A DNA stretch of 5,835 nt, taken from Rhodospirillales bacterium (GTDB lineage Bacteria; Pseudomonadota; Alphaproteobacteria; Acetobacterales; Acetobacteraceae). The position numbers and the translations under genes were made by a program. Numbering within the stretch: the stretch's first letter is position 1; every line of letters begins with the position of its first letter. Below, in pieces: positions 1 to 5,835 of this stretch. The notes beneath the pieces were generated by a model that was given only the letters and a program-made list of their open reading frames with translations, did not search any database and was not told where the DNA came from. Where the stretch lies: positions 1 through 5,835 of the forward strand of contig JAGWZS010000123.1 of NCBI GenBank assembly GCA_018971905.1, read 5' to 3'.

Positions 1-3000
1 ACCGAGAAATATTTCGCGTGGCTGTTCAGCACCACAATCGCACTGGTGCTCTGCTCGGGGTGGAGTTGGTACTCGTCCGAGAGTGACAGGCCGATCCGCT
101 CTGCACCGAGAAGCTTCAGGATTTGCGCCTGGTCTTCCAATTTCGGGCACGCCGGGTACCCAAAGGAATAGCGCGAGCCGCGATAACCCTGGGAGAGCAT
201 CTTCTCTATATCGCGGTCATCCTCCGCCGCGAAGCCGAGTTCGGCGCGGATGCGCTTATGGGTGTATTCGGCCAACGCCTCGGCCATCTCCACCGACACG
301 CCGTGCAGATAGAGATAGTCCTGATAGCGGTTACCCTCAAACCATTCCCGCGCAACCTCCGAGGCTTTCTGGCCCATGGTCACGGCCTGCAAACCGATCA
401 CGCCGCGGCCATCCTCCACGTCAGGGAAAAAATCCGCGATGCATTCGCCATCCTGCTTGGGCTGGCGCGGCAGCGCGAAGCGGGCAACTTCCGTGGTGCC
501 ATCTTCATCGAACAGGATCAGGTCATTCCCCTGCCCCGCCGCCTTGTAATAGCCATAAACGGCCTGCGGGTGGAGAATGTTCTCCTTCTCGCAAAGATCG
601 AGCATGCGCTTCATCACCGGGCGCAATTCCTGCCGCGCCCAGCCCATGAAATCCTCCAGGCTCTTGCCCTGTTTCCGGAAGCCCCATTGGAACTGAAACA
701 GCGAACGCTCATTGAGGAACGGCACCACAGCCTTGGGTGAGGCTTCCAGAACTTTCGCACCCCAGAAAGGCGGGGTGATCGCGGATTGATCATTATTCAA
801 ACCACGGCGCCGTGCCTGCACTTCTTTAATATCAACCGGCGCGAAGGCTTTTTCATCCGCTTGGCCGAGGCTGCGCTTGGTGTTGCGCGCCTTGCCCGCG
901 CGCTTGGCCTGGATGGTAGCCAGATAAGCGTCGAAATCCGCCCCCGTCACTTTGTCCATCAGATGCAGCCCATCGAACGCGTCACGCGCATAGGCCACGC
1001 GGCCGGAGGCGTAGGAGGCCACGCAATCCTCCTCGACATAATTGCGGGTGAGCGCGGCACCGCCCAGCATCACCGGAATATCCAGCCCCTGGCGGGACAG
1101 CTCTTCCAGATTTTCCCTCATCACCACTGTGGATTTCACCAGCAGGCCGGACATGCCGATGGCGTGGGCCTTATGCTCCTTGGCCGCTGCCACCATATCC
1201 GCCAGCGGCACCTTGATGCCGAGATTGATCACCTTGTAGCCGTTGTTGGTGAGGATGATATCGACAAGGTTCTTGCCGATATCATGCACATCGCCTTTCA
1301 CGGTGGCGAGCACGATGATACCGCGTTCCTCGCCTTCCACGCGCTCCATCATCGGTTCCAGATACGCCACGGCAGCCTTCATGGTCTCGGCGGATTGCAG
1401 CACGAACGGCAGTTGCATCTTGCCCGCACCGAACAGCTCGCCTACCACTTTCATGCCGTCCAGCAGAATGTTGTTGATGATTTCAAGTGGCTTGTAGCTT
1501 TGCAGCGCCTCGTCCAGATCCGCTTCCAGCCCCTTGCGGTCGCCATCCACAATCCGGTCCTTCAAGCGGCCTTCGGGCGTCTCGGCGCGTTTCTTGGCGG
1601 TTGCGTCAGCGGCTTTGCGGCCGGCAAACATCTCCAGCAGCCTCTGCAGCGGGTCGTAACCTTCCGCGCGGCGGTCGAAGATCAGGTCTTCGCACACCTT
1701 CACCTCCGCCGGGTCGATAAGATGCAGAGGCCGGATTTTGGAGACATGCACGATGGCGCCGGTCATCCCGGCTTTCACTGCCAGGTCCAGGAACACGGAG
1801 TTCAGCACCGCGCGCGCGGCGGGGTTGAGGCCGAAGGAGATGTTGGAAAGGCCAAGGATGATCTGAATCTCCGGGAATTTATCCCGGATCATCTTGATGC
1901 CTTCCAGCGTCCACAACCCTAATTTCCGGTCATCCTCATTGCCGGTGGCGATGGTGAAGGTGAGCGGGTCGATCAGCAGGTCGCTCTGCGGCAGGCCGTA
2001 TTTATTGCAGGCGAACTCCACCAGCCGCTCGGCGATGCGTAATTTGTCCGCAGGCTCCTTTGCCATGCCGACTTCGTCGATGGTCAGCGCGATCACCGCC
2101 GCTCCGAACTTCTTCGCCAGCCTCAGCCGATCATGCGCATGGCCCTCGCCGTCCTCGAAATTGATCGAGTTGATGATCGGCTTGCCGCCATGCAGTTTCA
2201 GCGCGGCCTCGATCACCGGGGTTTCGGTGGAATCAATCACCAGAGGCGCGTTCACCGAGGAGGTGAAGCGGGTGATGACCTCGTTCATCTCGGCGGTTTC
2301 GTTGCGGCCGACGAAGGCGGTGCAGATATCGAGCGCGTTGGAGGCTTCGGCCACCTGCTCACGGCCCATCGCCACGCAGCCATCCCAGTCGCCCGCCTCC
2401 TGCAGCTCCCGCCATTTCTTTGAGCCATTGGCGTTGCAGCGCTCGCCAATGGAGAAATAGCTGTTCTCCTGACGCAGTGGCGTGGCGCCATAGAGGCTGG
2501 CAACGGACGGCACCCAGAAGAATTTGCGGGCGATAGGGGCCGGGCGCGGGTGGCCGAGCTTCTTCAGCATGCCGTCCAAAGCCTGGATGTGCGGGATGGA
2601 GGTGCCGCAGCAGCCGCCGATGAGGTTCACCCCATCCTCGACCACAAAGCGCTCCACCCAGCTCGCCATCTCGGCCCCGCCCAACGGGTAATGGGTGGCA
2701 CCGTCCACCAGCTCCGGCAGCCCGGCATTGGGCTGCACGGAAATCTTTCCCGGCCAGTTTTGCGAGAGATAACGCACATGCTCGGCCATTTCCTGCGGGC
2801 CGGTGGCGCAGTTGAGGCCCATCAAAGGCACGTCCAGCGCATTGATGATGGTGGCAGCGGCGGCAATGTCTGGCCCCACCAGCAGCGTGCCGGTGGTTTC
2901 CACTGTCACCTGCACGAAGATGGGAATGTCGCTCTTGGCCTCGGCAATGGCGCGCTTCGCCCCGTTCACCGCGGCCTTGATCTGCAACGTGTCCTGGCAG

Positions 3001-3482
3001 GTTTCAATCAGGATGGCATCCACCCCGCCCGCCAGCAGGCCCTGGGATTGCAGGAACAGCGCTTCCTCCAGCGGGTCATAGGCAACATTGCCGAGGCTCG
3101 GCAGTTTTGTGCCTGGCCCTATGGAACCCACCACCCAGCGAGGGCGGCCATCGGCGAAGCTTTCCGCGGCCTCGCGCGCCAGCTCACCGGCGATTTTATT
3201 AATCTCGAAGGCGCGGTCCGTGAGGTCGAACTCGCCCAGCGTGATGGGGGAGCCGCCGAAGCTGTTGGTCTGCACCATGTCCGACCCGGCCTCGAAATAC
3301 CCACGATGGATTTCCCGCACCAGATCCGGCCGGGAGAGATTCAGCACCTCCGTGCAGTTCTCCTTGTCCCAGTAGTCTTTCTCGATATCCAGGGTGAGCG
3401 CCTGAACGCGCGAGCCCATGCCGCCATCGCAGAGCAAAACGTTACGGGAAAGTGCCTCAAGCAGGTGCGGACGGTTTGACAT
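1..3482 (-). CDS. metH: Cobalamin-dependent methionine synthase (5-methyltetrahydrofolate--homocysteine methyltransferase), 3' end cut by window edge
   Basis: Transfers the methyl group of 5-methyltetrahydrofolate to homocysteine through methylcobalamin, giving methionine and tetrahydrofolate in the cytoplasm. The minus strand stays open for 1160 codons. Domains in order: homocysteine-binding barrel (about 1-315) with zinc ligands Cys225 in GLNCATGP and Cys291/Cys292 in GGCCGT; pterin-binding barrel (about 335-600) with GERCNANGSKK near 346; cobalamin cap (about 640-705, MQLPFVLQSAETMK); B12-binding Rossmann domain with DVHDIG (lower axial His733), Ser778 in SGL and the Gly807-Gly808 pair, spaced as in the E. 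coli enzyme (His759, Ser804, Gly833); and the AdoMet-binding reactivation domain with R1104-x3-G1108-Y1109 in RYSFGYPACP. The last visible residues, AKYFSV, lie near the usual C-terminus, so only a few codons and the stop are missing. The start is the ATG read from 3482 (MSNRPHLLEAL). No strong Shine-Dalgarno is seen, only a G7 run 13 nt upstream. All key residues are intact. It is divergent from the small gene at 3521. Confidence 0.97.
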   Translation of the reverse strand, partial: MSNRPHLLEALSRNVLLCDGGMGSRVQALTLDIEKDYWDKENCTEVLNLSRPDLVREIHRGYFEAGSDMVQTNSFGGSPITLGEFDLTDRAFEINKIAGELAREAAESFADGRPRWVVGSIGPGTKLPSLGNVAYDPLEEALFLQSQGLLAGGVDAILIETCQDTLQIKAAVNGAKRAIAEAKSDIPIFVQVTVETTGTLLVGPDIAAAATIINALDVPLMGLNCATGPQEMAEHVRYLSQNWPGKISVQPNAGLPELVDGATHYPLGGAEMASWVERFVVEDGVNLIGGCCGTSIPHIQALDGMLKKLGHPRPAPIARKFFWVPSVASLYGATPLRQENSYFSIGERCNANGSKKWRELQEAGDWDGCVAMGREQVAEASNALDICTAFVGRNETAEMNEVITRFTSSVNAPLVIDSTETPVIEAALKLHGGKPIINSINFEDGEGHAHDRLRLAKKFGAAVIALTIDEVGMAKEPADKLRIAERLVEFACNKYGLPQSDLLIDPLTFTIATGNEDDRKLGLWTLEGIKMIRDKFPEIQIILGLSNISFGLNPAARAVLNSVFLDLAVKAGMTGAIVHVSKIRPLHLIDPAEVKVCEDLIFDRRAEGYDPLQRLLEMFAGRKAADATAKKRAETPEGRLKDRIVDGDRKGLEADLDEALQSYKPLEIINNILLDGMKVVGELFGAGKMQLPFVLQSAETMKAAVAYLEPMMERVEGEERGIIVLATVKGDVHDIGKNLVDIILTNNGYKVINLGIKVPLADMVAAAKEHKAHAIGMSGLLVKSTVVMRENLEELSRQGLDIPVMLGGAALTRNYVEEDCVASYASGRVAYARDAFDGLHLMDKVTGADFDAYLATIQAKRAGKARNTKRSLGQADEKAFAPVDIKEVQARRRGLNNDQSAITPPFWGAKVLEASPKAVVPFLNERSLFQFQWGFRKQGKSLEDFMGWARQELRPVMKRMLDLCEKENILHPQAVYGYYKAAGQGNDLILFDEDGTTEVARFALPRQPKQDGECIADFFPDVEDGRGVIGLQAVTMGQKASEVAREWFEGNRYQDYLYLHGVSVEMAEALAEYTHKRIRAELGFAAEDDRDIEKMLSQGYRGSRYSFGYPACPKLEDQAQILKLLGAERIGLSLSDEYQLHPEQSTSAIVVLNSHAKYFS

Positions 3483-3520
3483 GCTTGCCAAATAGCCCCC
3501 CCGCATCCCATTTCCAATAC
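3483..3520. promoter_or_regulatory. Short divergent intergenic region between metH and the small CxCC gene
   Basis: Only 38 bp separate the two start codons, so the promoters of both genes must lie here or inside the neighbouring coding sequence. The gap holds a C7 run (3496-3502), read as G7 on the metH strand. I could not settle on a convincing -35/-10 pair for either gene. A TATATAAA-like stretch on the minus strand near 3546-3553, inside the small gene, could serve metH, but this is weak. There is no space here for a cobalamin or SAM riboswitch. Confidence 0.35.
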
Positions 3521-3527
3521 ATGGAAA
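3511..3527. promoter_or_regulatory. Perfect 6-bp dyad with 5-nt spacer, candidate operator
   Basis: TTTCCA (3511-3516) and TGGAAA (3522-3527) are exact inverted repeats around the spacer ATACA. The dyad covers the proposed ATG (3521-3523) of the small gene and lies 29 bp from the metH start codon. A dimeric regulator bound here could affect both divergent genes. A short RNA hairpin hiding the small gene's start codon is another reading. Function is inferred from symmetry and position only; a 6-bp dyad can arise by chance. Confidence 0.3.
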
Positions 3528-3856
3528 GAGATAGCCGTATTCCGGTTTATATAGGCGGCTCACCGGGGCCGGACGACGCGGTGCTGGTGGAGGATGGCCA
3601 CGCCATGCCGCCAGCCGGCCATGCCATACGGTTCGTAGCCCTGAAACTCGGCCACCAGCCCGGCTGTTTCTGCTGCACCGCGCGCGGCCCCGCCGCCAAC
3701 GCTTTTTCCGCCTTGTACCGGGACCGCGCGACCGGCGCCGCCCCCTATTTCGGCCGGGTGATTGTGCTGGCATCCCTGCTGGGCGAAGCCGATATTAAAG
3801 CCGCACTGGACCAGGACGCCGTGACAAAAGCACGCTTCCGGCTGGCCTCTGCCTGA
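3521..3856 (+). CDS. Small CxCC-motif protein resembling a CobW/COG0523 fragment without a P-loop; function unknown
   Basis: Encodes 111 residues that I cannot assign to a named family. Residues 48-107 run GCFCCTARG, then a helix-like stretch (FSALYRDRATG), a hydrophobic strand (RVIVLASLL) and a DAVTKARFRL ending. This order resembles the middle of COG0523 GTPases: GCxCC metal-binding motif, R-G-D/P-L helix, strand RVVIETTG, then a D-P-x-x-A-R-F-R-L segment. Two hallmarks are absent. The N-terminus IPVYIGGSPGPDD lacks the GxxxxGK[ST] Walker A, and the ETTG position reads LASL. GTPase activity is therefore unlikely; metal binding through Cys49, Cys51 and Cys52 is possible. No signal peptide or membrane segment is evident. 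The ATG at 3521 is chosen over the in-frame GTG at 3452, which would run 31 bp into metH. No Shine-Dalgarno precedes it. It could be a lineage-specific small protein or a reduced remnant of a larger GTPase; the frame is intact and codon use matches its neighbours, favouring a real gene. Confidence 0.65.
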   Translation: MERDSRIPVYIGGSPGPDDAVLVEDGHAMPPAGHAIRFVALKLGHQPGCFCCTARGPAANAFSALYRDRATGAAPYFGRVIVLASLLGEADIKAALDQDAVTKARFRLASA

Positions 3857-3958
3857 TGACCGCGCCCTAAAATGCTGGGCAGCCCCGCCTGCTGAGAATT
3901 GTTCCAGGCCGCAACCGGGGCTATGACCCGTATCGAACATGTTGTCTCTGGGGGGAAT
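3857..3958 (+). promoter_or_regulatory. lpd upstream region with a possible promoter and an inverted repeat
   Basis: This 102-bp gap contains TTGTTC (3899-3904) and TATGAC (3922-3927) separated by 17 bp. These match the sigma-70 consensus at three and four of six positions, so the pair is a plausible but weak lpd promoter. AGCCCCG (3881-3887) and CGGGGCT (3916-3922) form a 7-bp inverted repeat with a 28-nt loop. Its right arm touches the proposed -10 box. No intrinsic terminator with a T-run is visible after the small gene, so read-through from it into lpd is possible. A G6 run (3950-3955) just before the lpd ATG probably acts as ribosome binding site. Confidence 0.3.
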
Positions 3959-5350
3959 ATGGCCGAAGCGTTCGACGTTATCGTGATCGGGTCCGGGCCA
4001 GGGGGGTATGTCTGCGCCATCCGCGCCGCACAGCTCGGCTTCCGGGTCGCCTGCGTCGAGAAACGGGCAACCCTTGGCGGCACCTGCCTGAATATCGGCT
4101 GCATCCCCTCAAAGGCGCTGCTGCAATCCTCTGAGAATTTTCACGAGGCCGCGCATAGCTTCAAGGACCACGGTATCGAGATCGGCGAGGTGAAGCTGGA
4201 TCTGGCCCGGATGCAAGCCCGCAAGGGCGACGTGGTAACCGCCAACACCAAGGGCGTGGAGTTTCTGTTCAAGAAGAACAAGATCACCTGGATCAAAGGC
4301 GCGGCCAAATTCACCGGGGCGAATGAGATCGAGGTCGCGGGAACGGCCTACACCGCCAAGCATATCGTCATCGCTACCGGCTCCGCTTCCGCACCGTTGA
4401 AGGGCGTTGAGGTAGATGAGAAGCGCATCGTCACCTCCACCGGCGCGTTGGAGCTGGATAAAGTGCCGGGCCATCTGGTAGTCATCGGCGGCGGCGTGAT
4501 CGGGCTGGAGCTGGGCTCGGTGTGGCGCCGCCTGGGGGCCGAGGTCACCGTGATCGAGTTCCTGGAGAAAATCACCCCCACCATGGATGGCGAAATCTCC
4601 AAGACCTTCCAGCAGATCCTCACCAAGCAGGGCTTCAAGTTCAAACTCGGCCACAAGGTCACCACCACCAAGATTGAGAGCGAAAAAGCCACCCTGACCG
4701 TGGAACCCGCCAAGGGCGGCGAGGCGCAGAGCATCACCGCCGATGTGGTGCTGCTCGCCATTGGCCGCTACGCCTATACCGAGGGGCTGGACCTGGCCGC
4801 CGCTGGGGTTGAAACCGATGAGCGCGGCCGCGTGAAGATCGACAACCACTTCCAGACCAATGTGCCCGGCGTATATGCCATTGGCGATGTGGTGGCGGGC
4901 GCCATGCTGGCCCACAAGGCCGAGGACGAGGGCATGGCCCTGGCTGAAATCCTGGCCGGGCAGCACAGCCATGTGAATTACAACGCCATCCCGAGCGTGG
5001 TTTACACCTGGCCGGAGGTCGCCTCCGTGGGCCAGACCGAGGAGGAGCTGAAAGCCGCCAGCGTAGCTTACAAAGCTGGCAAATTCCCCTTCATGGCCAA
5101 TGGCCGCGCCCGTGCCCTGGGCAACACCGATGGCTTCGTAAAACTGCTCGCGGAAAAAGAGACCGACAGGCTGCTCGGTGCCCACATCATCGGGCCGGAT
5201 GCCGGGGCGCTGATCGCCGAATGCGTCACGGCCATTGAGTTCGGCGCCTCGGCGGAGGACGTGGCGCGCATTTGCCATGCCCACCCCACGCTGAGCGAGG
5301 CGGTGAAGGAAGCGGCTCTGGCCGTGGATGGCCGGGCGGTGCACATCTGA
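3959..5350 (+). CDS. lpd: Dihydrolipoamide dehydrogenase (E3)
   Basis: Flavoprotein that reoxidises dihydrolipoyl groups with NAD+, serving the pyruvate and 2-oxoglutarate dehydrogenase complexes and the glycine cleavage system in the cytoplasm. The 463 residues are the usual length for an E3 without an N-terminal lipoyl domain. FAD-binding GSGPGG lies at 11-16, the redox disulfide Cys43/Cys48 in [16 protein letters not shown] at 139-141, the NAD-binding [10 protein letters not shown] at 177-186 ending with Glu200, the second FAD motif AIGD at 307-310, and the dimer-interface catalytic pair His442/Glu447 in HAHPTLSE. The start at 3959 follows a G-rich Shine-Dalgarno and puts the first strand of the FAD fold at residue 6. 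An in-frame ATG at 3923 would add 12 residues. The segment GRYAYTEGL (269-277) departs from the common GRRPYTEGL. The stop overlaps the pdxJ start by one base. No E1 or E2 subunit gene lies next to it in this window, so its partner complex cannot be read from context. Confidence 0.97.
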   Translation: MAEAFDVIVIGSGPGGYVCAIRAAQLGFRVACVEKRATLGGTCLNIGCIPSKALLQSSENFHEAAHSFKDHGIEIGEVKLDLARMQARKGDVVTANTKGVEFLFKKNKITWIKGAAKFTGANEIEVAGTAYTAKHIVIATGSASAPLKGVEVDEKRIVTSTGALELDKVPGHLVVIGGGVIGLELGSVWRRLGAEVTVIEFLEKITPTMDGEISKTFQQILTKQGFKFKLGHKVTTTKIESEKATLTVEPAKGGEAQSITADVVLLAIGRYAYTEGLDLAAAGVETDERGRVKIDNHFQTNVPGVYAIGDVVAGAMLAHKAEDEGMALAEILAGQHSHVNYNAIPSVVYTWPEVASVGQTEEELKAASVAYKAGKFPFMANGRARALGNTDGFVKLLAEKETDRLLGAHIIGPDAGALIAECVTAIEFGASAEDVARICHAHPTLSEAVKEAALAVDGRAVHI

Positions 5351-5835
5351 TGATCCGGCTCGGCGTCAATATCGATCACGTCGCCACCCTGCGCAACGCG
5401 CGCGGCGGCAATCACCCAGACCCGTTGACCGTGGCGAAATCCCTGGTCGGCTCGGGCATGGATGGCATCACCATCCATCTGCGCGAGGATCGGCGGCACA
5501 TACGAGACGCCGATGCCGAGGCGATCTGCGCCTGGGCGGGCAAACCGGTGAATTTCGAAATGGCGGCAACGACCGAGATGGTTGCCATCGCCACAAGGCT
5601 GAAGCCGCATGGCTGCTGTATCGTGCCGGAGAAGCGCGCCGAAATCACCACCGAAGGCGGGCTGGACGTGGTGAACCACCGCGGCGAGCTACGCCCGGCC
5701 ATTGCCCGGCTGAAGGATGCAGGCATCCGCGTGTCGCTGTTCGTGGACCCGGAACCAGACCAGATTCACGCCGCCGCCGAAGTGGGCGCGCAGGTGGTGG
5801 AGCTGCATACCGGCGCCTATGCCAACGGCAAGCTA
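5350..5835 (+). CDS. pdxJ: Pyridoxine 5'-phosphate synthase, 3' end cut by window edge
   Basis: Catalyses the last ring-closing step of the DXP-dependent vitamin B6 pathway, condensing 1-deoxy-xylulose 5-phosphate with 3-amino-2-oxopropyl phosphate to pyridoxine 5'-phosphate in the cytoplasm. The visible 162 codons cover about two thirds of a typical protein of roughly 240 residues. The N-terminal strand [18 protein letters not shown] carries substrate-binding Asn7 and His10. His43 in [10 protein letters not shown] and Glu70 in FEMAAT correspond to catalytic His45 and Glu72 of the E. coli enzyme. The phosphate-site segment TTEGGLDV (100-107) and ELHTGAYA (151-158) follow. The start codon shares its A with the lpd stop (TGATG), indicating coupled translation and co-transcription with lpd. 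No frameshift or missing active-site residue is seen in the visible part. Confidence 0.96.
   Translation, partial: MIRLGVNIDHVATLRNARGGNHPDPLTVAKSLVGSGMDGITIHLREDRRHIRDADAEAICAWAGKPVNFEMAATTEMVAIATRLKPHGCCIVPEKRAEITTEGGLDVVNHRGELRPAIARLKDAGIRVSLFVDPEPDQIHAAAEVGAQVVELHTGAYANGKL

Noticed and set aside
123..740. Open frame of 205 codons on the plus strand
   Set aside because: It is antisense to the metH reactivation domain, including the GYPACP motif. It has no recognisable domain of its own.
786..1922. Long open frame (378 codons) on the plus strand
   Set aside because: It lies antisense to metH, whose minus-strand frame carries the cap and B12-binding motifs. Its translation is His-rich and shows no domain, as expected for a GC-rich shadow frame.
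2550..3479. Open frame of 309 codons on the plus strand
   Set aside because: It is antisense to the homocysteine-binding domain of metH, which has intact zinc cysteines on the other strand.
3452..3520. Upstream GTG start for the small gene
   Set aside because: It would overlap the metH start region by 31 bp on the opposite strand. The added residues show no similarity, and the ATG at 3521 leads straight into the IPV-type N-terminus.
3881..3922. Intrinsic terminator after the small gene
   Set aside because: The 7-bp inverted repeat has a 28-nt loop and is not followed by a T-run, so it does not fit a rho-independent terminator.
3560..3940. Open frame of 126 codons on the minus strand over the small gene
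   Set aside because: It could compete with the small plus-strand gene, but its translation shows no family resemblance, whereas the plus-strand protein has a GCxCC motif and COG0523-like order.
3899..3958. Upstream TTG (3899) or ATG (3923) start for lpd
   Set aside because: The extra residues precede the first FAD-fold strand and are not typical of E3. The ATG at 3959 has the G-rich ribosome binding site.
4109..5344. Open frame of 411 codons on the minus strand
   Set aside because: It is an exact antisense shadow of lpd. The plus strand carries every E3 motif, and the antisense protein is Gly/His-rich with no family resemblance.

Overview
The window is about 60% GC and holds four protein-coding genes. 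I infer an alphaproteobacterium, with Acetobacteraceae/Rhodospirillales as my best guess. The grounds are alphaproteobacterial-looking motifs in MetH (GERCNANGSKK, RGSRYSFGYPACP) and a mitochondrial-like dihydrolipoamide dehydrogenase ([18 protein letters not shown]). No marker gene settles the taxon.

Layout. Positions 1-3482 on the minus strand are metH, the cobalamin-dependent methionine synthase. All five functional modules are visible, and only the last few residues run off the left edge. A 38-bp gap (3483-3520) separates it from a divergent small gene at 3521-3856 (+). That gene encodes a 111-residue protein with a GCFCC motif. It resembles the middle of a CobW/COG0523 metallochaperone GTPase but has no P-loop. 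After a 102-bp gap comes lpd at 3959-5350 (+), a complete dihydrolipoamide dehydrogenase (E3). Its stop codon overlaps by one base the start of pdxJ at 5350 (+), pyridoxine 5'-phosphate synthase, which is cut by the right edge after 162 codons.

How the genes relate. All three recognised genes are core metabolism: methionine and one-carbon metabolism (metH), 2-oxoacid dehydrogenases or glycine cleavage (lpd), and vitamin B6 synthesis (pdxJ). lpd and pdxJ look translationally coupled. The small gene is the only unfamiliar element. It sits head to head with a B12- and zinc-dependent enzyme and resembles a family that includes cobalt and zinc handling proteins, so a link is possible but unproven. 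I saw no mobile element, CRISPR array, tRNA, rRNA or clear terminator. I do not find strong evidence for a new multi-gene system. The best leads are the small CxCC protein and the 17-bp dyad at its start.
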